Shown here: positions 52,743 through 64,000 of the stretch, in pieces | Layout of the letters: each line of letters starts with the position of its first letter | Numbering within the stretch: the first letter of the stretch is position 1 | DNA from: Aphidius gifuensis | Taxonomy: Eukaryota; Arthropoda; Insecta; Hymenoptera; Braconidae | NCBI RefSeq assembly: GCF_014905175.1 | Contig: NC_057790.1 | Coordinates: forward strand, 22,780,469 to 22,844,468 | DNA length: 64,000 bases | Direction of reading: 5' to 3' | Notes under the pieces: model-generated | The model's database searches: none | What the model was told of the DNA's origin: nothing | Seen by the model: the letters and a program-made list of their open reading frames with translations, nothing else | Position numbers and translations under genes: made by a program

Positions 52743-52815
52743 TATATGAATATATATGAATATAGTTTTCCATTATATTTTATATATACCATATATATTC
52801 ATATATATTCATATA
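52743..52815. repeat. Perfect 22-bp inverted repeat
   Basis: The left arm 52743-52764 and right arm 52794-52815 are exact reverse complements, separated by 29 bases. The arms are built from ATATATGAA units, so a long AT-rich hairpin is possible. Confidence 0.7.
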
Positions 52816-52934
52816 TATTTTATTTTATATATTCATATATATGATATATTTTGTATATGTAGTATACATTCTTATGATTTGATTTTGTGGTTATACTGTT
52901 TTATCAGCTTAACTAGAATAATGTATTGCTAATG

Positions 52935-53036
52935 TACTTTCTATACAATATAGTGTATATATATGAATAGTCTACTGTACACATTATACTTATATATACA
53001 TATACAGTAGGCGTTATATTTGTTGAATAGAAAGTA
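52935..53036. repeat. Imperfect ~100-base palindromic element
   Basis: TACTTTCTAT at 52935-52944 is the reverse complement of ATAGAAAGTA at 53027-53036. Internally CTACTGTA (52972-52979) pairs with TACAGTAG (53003-53010). The size and terminal inverted repeat resemble a tiny MITE or a hairpin RNA precursor, but the outer and inner arms are not concentric, so the fold is imperfect. Confidence 0.45.
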
Positions 53037-54427
53037 GTTTGAATATGGTATTGTCTCACTTTAGCATTAAATACGTATCACAAGAATTAACTATTGTTTT
53101 AGTCTTGTTCATTTTGTCGAGATTACATAACTAAAGCTTGTCATTTTAATTGAAATTTGTAATTTTTAAAAATTGCACATTGTTCATCCTCAAGGGTATA
53201 CACATAATATTTTATATTTCGAAATTTGTATCACATAAAAATCTTTTTAGTTTTTAATTTCTCCAGTTAATATTTTCAACATTAATTGGAAATGTAATTT
53301 CATTATTAAATGTTCATAATAATTGCTATACAATTTTATCTTTTAATTATTATATAACTAATTATATAATAATTAATAAATAATTAGTTATTAATTGCAA
53401 AAAAAAAAAAAAACAATCTATTTTTATTGCTAATTTATAATTGATACCTTTTTATATGTCATGAATAAATTAATAACATTATTGCTACTGTTTGATAAAT
53501 TAGAGAACAAATTATATTATGTATAAAAATTAATATTTCAATAATATCAAATAATTATTAATAATAACATGACAATGATTTGTATGTATTCAAGTTAAAC
53601 AAACGATGTGGATTCACTCGACAGAACTTATCCACAAGTATTATATTAATCCTTATGGTTTGTTCAAATATTCAAACTTAAGTCAAACTTTGTTTTCCAA
53701 GCTCTTTCCACGATAAGTTAAAATTTTACTTCACCTCTCTTGCATACATAATTCTCCATATAATTTCACATCACTCCAAATACAAACTCTCGAACTCTCG
53801 GACGTTATTCTGGAAAATTAATTCAAATTAGTTGCCTAGTAGCAGAAATTTAATTGAAAGCGTTAATATATGACATTTTAATATTAAAAAATAAAACATT
53901 TTCCAATTTTTCTTTTCATAATATTTACAAAGTATAATTTAACAAAAAGAATTTTCTTTTTTATCAAGAGAATATTGAATTTTTGTGTGTTTTAATATAT
54001 TATTTATATATTTATCTATTTATTTTCATTTTTCTTTGTTTTATCTTTTCAAATAAATATATTGCCTCATCTTTTTGGTATATAAAATTTACATGAAATA
54101 TTTTGATTAAAAATTCCATAGTATATAATAGTATTTTTTCAAAGTGATAGTGATCATTTTTTTTTTTTTTCTCAAAAGAAAATATACTTTATTATTTTCA
54201 AATAAACCATAAATAAAATCAAATAAATATGCAAATTTTATTCATAATAAAATATCGTCAGTATTATAAATCAAAATGATGATAAAAAAAAATAATAATA
54301 ACAATAATAATAGGAGTAAAAAAATAAGGCCACTGTATATATTATACACATTATATAATTTTTCCATATTTTTCTTTTTTATATTTTCCATATGTATATG
54401 AATCCCGAGAAACTCATAATATGGCTA

Positions 54428-54459
54428 TTTTTTTTTTTCCTCTTTTCCTTTTTTTCCAG
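54428..54459 (+). other. Strong unused-looking 3' splice site in the intron
   Basis: Thirty uninterrupted pyrimidines (54428-54457) end in CCAG, a stronger tract than that of either real Ig exon. Spliced from the phase-1 Ig exon it would add 18 residues (Leu, then SAFYHCYF and onward) and stop at TAG 54513-54515. That resembles a possible truncating or poison exon. CA|GTGAGT overlaps the acceptor, so it is not a clean recursive site. Usage is unknown. Confidence 0.3.
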
Positions 54460-57400
54460 TGAGTGCCTTTTACCATTGCTATTTTACGTCGACACTCTTG
54501 AAGTTCTGTATTTAGTACGTGACATATAACGTAGGCTAAACGCGTATGGGTCAAACCCACAATATATGTATTCCACACCTATATTTATATAACAAAGTAC
54601 AACCCCCGTTACGTTGACGACACACAAAACTGCTTTTCATCCCTCTTAAAAATGTTATTTCAAACCACAAAAATATAATATTATGAATAGATATACATTG
54701 TCAAAGTGTACGTGACAATATAAAATGTATTTACCAGCATAAAGATACAAGCAAGCTTTTCCTATTAACAAAATCCAATTTATATTATCTAAAAATATTA
54801 TCTGAAAAAAAAAACAATATTTCTTTAGTGTTTTTTCGAAAATTATTTTCTACTTTTACATTAGCATAGAGAAGATTTATTTTTTATTTATTTTACTATT
54901 ATTTAATTTATTAAATAATCAATAATCCATGAGTGTACGGTTGAGTTAACAATTCATCACAATTACACTAACTCATATACTTTATTCAATAGTTTAAAAT
55001 TGTTTTTAAAATCAATAATTCATTGTTAACTTGACCACGTAAATCCCTTGCTGGTCTCTATTACCTTCAGTTTAGCTTTTCTATACATGTATAGTTTAAA
55101 CACTGACAAAATTCTAGATACACATAAGATAGTACATATGTATATATGGATATATATATATAAAATTTGTTGGAGATGATTTGAACGAGGTCCGCATCTC
55201 TTCATCGATTGCTCTCTTTTCTCTTACACTCTGGGCTTTCTTTTTTATTTATTTTTTTTGTCTATCTCTATCCAGTCATCTCTTCAGTTTAGTCACGAAA
55301 CCACTGAGGATATATTCGCAAATGCTTGGTGTGGTATAAAGTTTCTAGGCAACTAGCCAACTAACTAGTTCTGTCTTTATCTTTCACCTTTTATCCTCAA
55401 ACGCAAATGTTATTTCAAAAATTTTCATCCTCAATATTCTATTTTCAAAATTTTATATCCTTATGAAGAAAAGTTAAAAAAAAAAAAAATTGTATATATT
55501 TTACAAACTTTGTTAGCATTATTTTTTTTTTTATCTACTAAATTTTCATTAAAGTGTTAAATTTTGATTCTCTTAAATTTTTATTATGCATACAGTATTT
55601 TTTTTTTTTTTTTTTTATATTTCTTTTGTCGTTTTATCATCAATAATAAATCATGGATGATTAAAAAAAAATTTACATATTTACATATTGAACGAATTTA
55701 TATTTGTAAATTTTTTTTAGAAAATTTTAGTAAAAAATTATTTAAAACTATATTGTCATTATACTTTTATATTTAAATTTAAAAAAATAATTTAAAATTT
55801 ATTAATTCCATTTGAATTAAAAATAGAATAAAAATAAAATTTTCATCAACTAAAGTGTTGAAAGTAATAATTATTTTTATTATTGAACAGTTGAAAATCA
55901 ATGTAAAATTTATTAACGTTGTTGAACACATCGTTGCAATTGAAATTGCTTTTTGTATTGACCCGTGGTCACATAGCACTTATACTTATTTTTACCGAGA
56001 AAACAAACCACGATTTTGTACCTTACAAAACCATTTACAAGAGAAAATTTTCATTCAATATTTAGTAAGCTAGAGGCATGCATGCTTTACAATAAAGTAT
56101 TAAATAAAAAATAAAAATACATATAGGAAAAATAAAAACAATAAAAAAAATATGCAAGACTGAACCCAAAGCTAAAAAATACATATATGAATATATACAT
56201 CTCTTCTTTTGAAAGCAATTTTTTTTTCTTTTGTTTTTAGTTTGTTTGTTATCTTTTTGTTTTTTTTTATATTTTTACTTTTCCGATTCCAATAATTTTT
56301 TTTTCATATATACAATGCACATTTGATAATAGGCGAATTGGTACATTTTACGAATTTGAGTAGGCCATTGTTTTCCATTATAAAATTTCAATATTCTCTC
56401 AACAGTTTCCGCTTCTTGTTTTTTTTTTTATGTTAAAAATAAAATATAAAATTTCATCCAATGACTGCACCAATATTGGCTAGAAATAAAATATAACCTA
56501 AATTTTTTATATACAAAACCACAAAATATTATTTTTGGTTCAATAATTTTGCAAACTCAACTCAAATAAATATGATTGCTTGTATATAAGGCTACAGTAT
56601 TATTATTTTTATTTCATGTATTTTTTTTTTAAATAAATTTTTCTTACCTTTATTATTTTTTATATACAAAAAAAAAAAAAAAAAACATAAATAGAGTAAA
56701 ATGAAATAACTATGTATTTATTTGCCGGTGGCTTTTGAAGATGATAAAAAAATAACGAGTAATCTAATTGATAGACTTTCTACCGTGCTATCCCTTCCGA
56801 TCACGTTTCCCATAATGTTTAAAAAATTCTGTAATAAAAAAAAGAAGAAATAAGGAATAGAAGATATATATAATGTGAAGGATGGTATAAGAGGTTCCAA
56901 CTCAAAGTCGCCAAGTTGGCCGGGAGGATATTTTCAAGCTGCTGGAAATCAAATAAAGCTTCGCTCTTTCTCATTCTTGCAAGTCTTCTCGGAAGGCAAG
57001 AAAAAGCCAAACGAACGGAAGGTTCAGAGTTAAAGCAAAAAAAATAAATAAATATATAGGAGAAGTGCTGGAAGAAAATGAGAGTTAAGACAAGAGATAG
57101 AAGAAAAAGTTAACCCAACGCTTCTACCATAGCAAATATATATATGTATATGGTTTCTATATACTATAAACCTAGACGAAGATACATATATATTCCTTTT
57201 TCGATTTCTTGTCCACAAAGCTCAAGTAATAAATATTACATCCGATGTGCAATCAGCCGACAGCTAATTCCACGGAAGCACTCGCGTCAGTTATTTCCGT
57301 CGTTATACCAAGTTTAAATCGATCAAGAAATACCAAAGTATTTCATTCTATTCAATTTACTTTATTCTATCTACAATACAACTAAAGTAGAACGAAAAAA

Positions 57401-59063
57401 AAAAAATAAATAAACCAAGTAAATCATTTGAATACAAGTAAATTTAATCAATTTTTTTTTTTGAAATTTAATTATTTTTAAATTGTTGAATTTATATTAA
57501 ATTTATATTTGAAAAAAAAAAAAATAAATTCTTTATATTATTATTTTGTGACTATGGATAATTACATTTCTTGAATATTTTATTTGGAGGTTGATTTGTC
57601 TTTTGAAGAAAAAAATAATAAATTTTATTAAAAAGAATAAGAAAATTTTTCTATAAATGAGAAACATCAAAAAAGTTGGGCAAATGGCTACGATTTGTCT
57701 TTCAATGTGAAAGCTCAGAGGGGACATGAGTTTCAAAAAGTTGTTACAAATCGATACGACTCTTATACCAAGAAAATAGACCATGAATTATTTTTTTTTT
57801 TTTCATTTTATTTTTTAGAATAAAATGTTCAATGATTCTGGTAACACAGTTGCTTGATACTTGATCGTGGTACATGTTTTACTTTGTGCAGAGACATGAA
57901 TGTACTGAGTATGTATATATATATATATATTTAGAGCAATCTTAAACTCATATAGATTCGTAGTAAATACACAGACATGAAACATAGACGTAGTATTTTA
58001 TTCTCGTATAAGAAATTCATGTGTATACTCTATTATACTAGACTCTAGATTGTTTGGGAAGTTTTTAGGGTGACTGTGTGGTTGTACACAAGAGATACTC
58101 AACGGTGTCTGATTTGTAGCTACGAAAAAGGTATACATATCGTGCTTAAGTCAAGCACTTTCTTATCTTAACAACAAATGGGCTTGGTGATTATCATACA
58201 TTATCTTTTAATTTTAAATCATTTTTTCTTCACAGATTAATTATATTAATATTAAAATGACTATAAACTCAAAATATATCATTAATATTTAAAATTAAAT
58301 TATTATTTAAATATTAATATTAATTAATATTATAATAAAATATATTAATTAATTAGAAATTTATATAGAACTGTATTGAAAACTAAAACAATTAGAATTT
58401 ACTTAGTTGAATGTTGTTAATTAGAAAGAAATAAAATTTATTATACATAGGAAAAAGATATACAAATGATATGAATTATACTTGAAGACTTGGCATCTTG
58501 TGTTAATTGAATTTCATGTAAATTAATAATATAAACATGAACATCATTGACTATATATGTTGTTGAATCAATAGACACGATTGAGAGAATAAAGTCTTTG
58601 ATCACTGTCAGTATTTGAGTACCATAGCTAAAATAGAAACATGCCTTTGACCTAAATTCACATTAGGCACGTGATGCTCTCTCGATGCTGTATATATTCA
58701 TATATACAGGGGGAAAGACAAGTGAAAGAGAAATCTTTCAATTGAATTTATAAAAAAATATATGACATTCAAGAAAAAGGGGCGAAAAAAAATATTCAAA
58801 TAATTTATAAGATGAAAAAATACCACATATTTTTGTTGATAAAATAAAAAAAAATATCCCAAAAAATTTTTTAAATAAAAATTCATAAATACTTATTACA
58901 TATTTTTTTAAATTAATATATTATATTTTTCTATACGTTAATATACACAGTGAATTTTTTTAATAGTAATTTTATCTTCAAAAAAAAAACTAATTTTAAT
59001 GATTAAATAATTATTGCTTAATTTAACGATTCATATAATGTAAAAGGTTCTTCGTTGGTATAT

Positions 59064-59135
59064 TCTTCGGTAGTATAGGGGTCAGTATCCCCGCCTGTCA
59101 CGCGGGAGACCCGGGTTCAAGTCCCGGCCGGAGAG
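59064..59135 (+). tRNA. tRNA-Asp (anticodon GTC)
   Basis: A 72-base cloverleaf. The acceptor stem TCTTCGG / CCGGAGA is fully paired with one G-U pair, and the discriminator base is G (59135). The anticodon stem CCCGC/GCGGG holds loop CTGTCAC with anticodon GTC at 59097-59099, which reads Asp codons GAC and GAT. The T stem CCGGG/CCCGG encloses TTCAAGT. The internal pol III promoter is intact: A box TAGTATAGGGG (59071-59081) and B box GGTTCAAGTCC (59114-59124). There is no tRNA intron and CCA is not encoded, as normal for a nuclear gene. It lies about 8.7 kb into the intron of the nephrin-like gene on the same strand. Confidence 0.97.
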
Positions 59136-59139
59136 TTTA

Positions 59140-59145
59140 TTTTTT
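59140..59145 (+). terminator. RNA polymerase III oligo-T terminator of tRNA-Asp
   Basis: Six consecutive Ts begin 4 bases after the tRNA 3' end, preceded by TTTA. This is long enough for pol III release. Confidence 0.75.
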
Positions 59146-62100
59146 GCAATTTGTAATTAAAATTATTCGATAAATAAATCTTTAATGTTATAAATAAATT
59201 TAAATCAATTTTTAAACTTTAATATTATATTTTTTAAAACTATTTTTATTTATTTAAACACCAATCAATCAATTATTTATTCATTTCATCTCCAGACACA
59301 CTCTTGCCTCATCATTCCATCATGTTTGATTGATTTCATAGAATTTAATTTCCCCACACAACATCGAACCAGTCTATTTTAAATGTACATTCAAAATATA
59401 ATTAATTGATCAATATTTCAATTAAGATAAATAAATTTAATTTTATTATTTTATTTATCAATTTATTTTTAGCACTGACCTGATTGTTAAAGACTCAATT
59501 TTTATTTAACTTTTTTTTTTTTATAATAGAAAAAATTTTAAACAGCTTTAAAGACCATTAAAGTACTTTGCACGTGCTTTTTTTTTTGTATTTACTGACA
59601 TTTTTTTACTATCTCAAATGTATGCTGATGGGAATAACCACAGGGTCAAATTTGTTTACATTAGTGCATACAGAAAGTCTGTGAAGTAACTTGAATGACT
59701 TATTAGTTGATGCTATAATAAATGAACATAGAAGAGTAAACACTTGTGTGTGCAAGTGTGTATATAGTGTAGCCTTTTCAGTCGTCAATGTGGCTGTTAT
59801 AGTCCCAAGAGAATTAAGATAAAATGAGATTGAGGGATAGTCTATACTTTATATATAATTTAGAAACACTCAGTTGAGAGAATAAACCATTATACATTGC
59901 TGAAAATGCATATATGGAAAATTGAAAGTGATGAAAATCAAGTGTATGTGACACGTGGACATTTGCATCTGATTATAATCGGTGAGAAAGATCACCTGTG
60001 ACCCTTATCTATGTATATCTATTTATTCCCATTTATATCCATCTATCTGTGTGTCCAACAAATATCTATAGTTATATATTTTGAATGGCATAAATGTTTT
60101 ACGTGTTCAAAATTCTATCATACTTCACCCCTGTTTACCAACACAAGCCCCTATTAAATACTAGTTTACTATGTTCAGTTAATTAAATTCCCTCACCATC
60201 GTATTATACACATTGATATATTTAACTTGTTAAAATTTTAATATTAATAAAACAAGCTTTGATATATTTTAAATTATAAAATTTTCATAAATACAAATTA
60301 AAAATAAATAAAATTAATATAATATAATTTTAATTGTTTTTTTTTATTTATTAAATATATTTATTATTATTTTGGTTTTTTAATTTTTTATTAACTCTTC
60401 ATCATCATATGTATTTTCGCTTTAACTATTTTCCAAAAAATAAAATCGTGTTTGCACACAACCTCCGGCAAATTAGACACTGATGCAAATAGAATTTACT
60501 CAACACAAATCACAATTAACAAAAAAAATTAATTTCATATTAATAAGAAAATAAATAAATTATTTAATATTATTTTTTACATTTAAACTTGTATTTTTCC
60601 TAATTAAATAAATAAAAAAATTAATTGTAAAAATATAAAGCATACAGTGTCATTAAAAGATTCAACGTTAAAACAAAAAAAAAGTAATAAATATAAAATT
60701 AAATAATAAGCTTTAAATACAAAAATAAATGAATAAATATATAACGAGTTTATGTTGATAGGGTAGATTATGTATGAAAATTAATGGAGAATGAGATGGA
60801 CTATAGTGCGAGAGTTAAACATTATGCAAGTACACGTAATAGCGGCAAAAGACATAAGCTGTAAATAGTGCAAAAAAATGCAAAAAAAAAAAAATAAAGA
60901 TTCTTTTCGTTATTTAAAGGCCATATATATAATATACATGTATATTGTAAAGTAAATGGGTATAAAAAAATAGTTTTTTTTTTTCTTTTTTTCGTTGGTG
61001 TATTTTCTCATCGCCTTCACGTACTTTCTGTCTCTCGCTAAATAATTTAAGTTTCTTGAATAATGCATGTAAAGACGTAAAAGAGATAGTTGTAGCAATA
61101 TATATGTAGCAAAGAAAAAGACATAAAATAAAAACACTAGTAGCAGAGAGAAAGAGTAAAATGAAGAGTTGTCCAAAACTCACCCCCTGTCCAAAAACTT
61201 TTTTGCAAACCAAAAAGCCCACACAGTATATAGAAATGCAAGTTGTGCATTAACATTGTACAAGCTCATTTATGTATACGTATAAATGTGTATTTACGTA
61301 CTCATGCTGAAGGTGAATAACTACCCTGAAATATACGAATGAATAAATAAATAAATAAATGAAATAACCAGCTCTACTCTAAAAGTCACATTTATATATA
61401 TTTAAAAAAATTAATAATTCAACAATTTTTTTAACCCTTATTTTAATAAATATACATTTAATTATATATACATAGAAAAAAAAGTATAAAAAAAAAAAAT
61501 CATATTTACTTGAATTTATATATAATTATAAATTAATGATCATGTGAAAGAAATTTAAATGATTTCAATTGTCGTGGTCATTGTGAGGCTCAACTTGACT
61601 GGAAGAAACAATGTGACCAAGGTGTTGTATCGTGATGTGGCCACAAACTATACACAGCTACCATATACCCTGTGTAAACCACAACAAATTACGTCGATAG
61701 ATCAAAGGCAAATTGCTTTTCTCTATGAACTATATAAATATATATTTTAAAATGAACCAACACACAACGATACTTGTAAAGCATACCATGTTTGTTGTGC
61801 TGGTACAGTGATCCAACCGTACAAGTGTCATTTATATTAACTACAGACTCAAAATGACTCTTGACACTTTTATCCTCAAAAACCTATACAAAATCAAAAT
61901 TGAATTCATCAGAGATTATACATGTTCATCTACTTCAGTATTGATTTTTTTTTTTTTATAAATAATATCATAAAACATTTGCTATTTGTTTTAAACCACT
62001 CAGTCAATTTACATTACGAAATTATTCAAAATTAATTTACCTTTTATATTTCATTGCTAATTTTTTTTTAATTTTTTTTTAATTTCATATTTTAATAATA

Positions 62101-64000
62101 CTAATTTTAAGGAATTATTATTGTTAATAAAGTATTGTTGTAGGCGTTTTAAAGTAAAGCTATTTTCTCATTAATATTTGAGTCAAAAACAACAACAAAA
62201 ATAACACCCAGTTTATTTAATATTCTTAGAAATGATGGGCCACATTGAAAAGAAGATTAAAGAAAAGAATTTCATGTCAATTTTATATTTTATTTTTTTC
62301 ATTCATTGTCTACTCAATTTTTCGCAATTGAGCTAAACCACCGGGACGAGGTAATTGCTATTTCGCTTAATTAGACACCAGGCCGACGTCATTTACCCAA
62401 TTTTTTATTATTATATTTATCACCTTCTTTTCTGCTTTTTCTTCATCATTTTTTTTATTATTATTATTTTTTAAATATACTTCTCAATGTTGTCTTTATT
62501 GTTATTTTTTTTTTAATTTAATTTTTATTAATTATAAATTTTATAAATTGAAATTAGTTGGTTCATTAAATATCAACTCGATAAATCAAATTTTCATATA
62601 GCCAAATAATCATTATAAATTGCCTCAGGTAAATATAGGAAAATATTTTCCAAGATAATCGTTTAATGACTGTTAAATAATGATAATTAAGAAAATCTTT
62701 AATATGGCAATGTGTATACCAGCTTGATTTACAGTTAAAAGATGCGTATATATAAATTTTATCAAGTGTAGAGAAAATTCCAGCCCACAACTTCTTGAAA
62801 CTTAAATTTATTATCATGCTTCTAGCTATGCCGGAAGTAACTCCCTTACCTTTAGCCTTTTCAGTTAAATCTACCCCTTTTATGCAACTTGTTAACTGTA
62901 ACTTTATCTTAGTCTATTTCTTTATTTTAAAATCAGTTAAATATACAATGTGTGTTTTGGCATACAGCTGATAGTAATAGGCATAAAAGAAGATTAAGAC
63001 GGTGAAGAAAAGATATAATGAATCTTTGATTTATCTATAAACATATACTAAGACTAAAAGTATGACGTTATAAAAATTTACTAACCATTATGTATTTCTT
63101 GATTTTAACAAGTTGTGCAAATTACTTTACCGATAATTTTATTTTATATGTTATTTCTAATCTAATCAATTTATTTTTATATAAAATTATAACGATAAAT
63201 ATTGTAGAAAAAACTTTTATAATTATACAAAGTTTTATAATCGGAAAAATTTATAATAAAATTAAATTAATATATATTTTTTTTTTTATTTAAAAAATAG
63301 AATAATTCAAAAATCTCTAGGAAACGCTTATCATTTTATCGATAAATAATTTCGTTTGAGAAATTTCTAAAATTTATTTGACTAAAAAGCTTATCATAAA
63401 ATTAAAAAATTAGAAAAAAAATATTTAAAATAAAATCAAAGTTTTAAACATTTTTATATAGCAAGCAATTTTTCTGTTTTTTTTTATAATTCCCCAATTT
63501 TCGTTTGTTTACTTTATTTCATTTTTTTTCATCAATGGTCAGATATTTATATAAACTAACAAAGTTTGTTTTTCATCGTTCAAATATCATACAATTTAAA
63601 ATATGTTTACAAAACGTTTCCGGTTACATTTTTATATTTTACAAATAATAAAAAACGATGTGTATTTAAATAGATTCGAATTACGTGTATGAAAAACTCT
63701 TGATAAAAATATTAGTAAAATAATATTTGAAAAAAAAAATAAAAATAAAATAACCATCGCTTTTGATGATGGAATAAAAAAAAAAAGCCTACATTTTACT
63801 AAATGCAAATAAAAAATAGGTGAATGGTATAAAATTTCAACAATCTTTTTCATGTGAATTATTTAATATTTTTGGAAATGTTCAACAAAGAACAAATGGT
63901 TTACTTTGATGAATATCATATTGTCCATCCAATTGGAAAATACATATTGTATATTTCAATGGCTCGCATTGTGATCGTTAGACATTCACGTAATACTATT
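59146..64000 (+). other. Continuation of the long intron to the window edge
   Basis: No second Ig exon and no other gene was found. Small G+C-richer patches occur near 61560-61700 and 62335-62395. CTCAG|GTAAAT at 62628 resembles a recursive splice site but lacks a pyrimidine tract. The rest is AT-rich, low-complexity sequence. The nephrin-like gene therefore continues beyond 64000. Confidence 0.65.

Larger units (their letters stand above)
50408..59063 (+). other. First part of a very long intron after the Ig domain
   Basis: It begins with GTAAGT. I searched for a second Ig exon starting in phase 1 and found none. Contents: a duplicated ~200-base segment (51772-51975 and 52135-52322), a TA repeat (51905-51924), two inverted repeats (52743-52815, 52935-53036), a very strong but apparently unused 3' splice-like tract at 54428-54459, and G+C-richer patches near 54460-54620 and 56890-57310. 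The rest is AT-rich sequence with no supported gene. Confidence 0.7.

Noticed and set aside
62618..62634. Second recursive splice site (CTCAG|GTAAAT)
   Set aside because: It lacks a pyrimidine tract and the donor half is weak; one match of this quality is expected by chance.
1..64000. Roughly 90 open frames of 60-166 codons on both strands
   Set aside because: Most translate to Phe/Tyr/Ile/Leu or Lys/Asn runs produced by poly-T or poly-A DNA. Some start at TTG or GTG, and none besides the Ig exon shows a recognisable domain.
1..64000. Transposons, endogenous viruses, CRISPR arrays or bacterial insertions
   Set aside because: I saw no transposase, reverse transcriptase, capsid-like or prokaryotic coding sequence, no long terminal repeats and no regularly spaced repeat array.

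Overview
This window looks like animal nuclear DNA, most probably from an insect. It is extremely A+T-rich (by eye about a quarter G+C), full of poly-A/poly-T runs and TA, TTA and CTT microsatellites, and has spliceosomal introns. The overall look fits an AT-rich insect such as a parasitoid wasp, but nothing in the sequence fixes the species.

Only one protein-coding locus is clear. Two plus-strand exons, 49932-50078 and 50234-50407, separated by a 155-base intron, together encode one complete N-terminal immunoglobulin domain. It has the layout of the first domain of the nephrin / SYG-2 / Sticks-and-stones / Hibris family of cell-adhesion receptors. Both outer boundaries are phase 1. No second Ig exon is visible before the window ends, so the intron after this domain is longer than 13.5 kb. 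No certain start-codon exon is visible before it. A canonical tRNA-Asp(GTC) gene (59064-59135) lies inside that downstream intron on the same strand.

The remaining ~60 kb is best read as very long intron and/or 5' flanking DNA of this gene. Three signals support that. A near-ideal zero-length recursive splice site lies at 22229/22230. A G+C-richer piece ending at a consensus donor at 33116 could be a 5' UTR exon. A possible signal-peptide exon, 34236-34334, has an upstream 3' splice site and a phase-1 end that matches the Ig exon. These are hypotheses; the two Ig exons and the tRNA are the firm calls.

Scattered through the AT-rich background are short islands (70-200 bases) of much higher G+C. 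Some carry splice-like or promoter-like signals (for example 3120-3480, 15710-15820, 37070-37170, 46490-46660, 48380-48540). They may be enhancers, alternative first exons or unannotated small exons. Most open reading frames of 60-140 codons here are low-complexity artefacts of T-rich or A-rich DNA and were not called. I saw no transposase or reverse transcriptase, rRNA, CRISPR array or prokaryotic feature.
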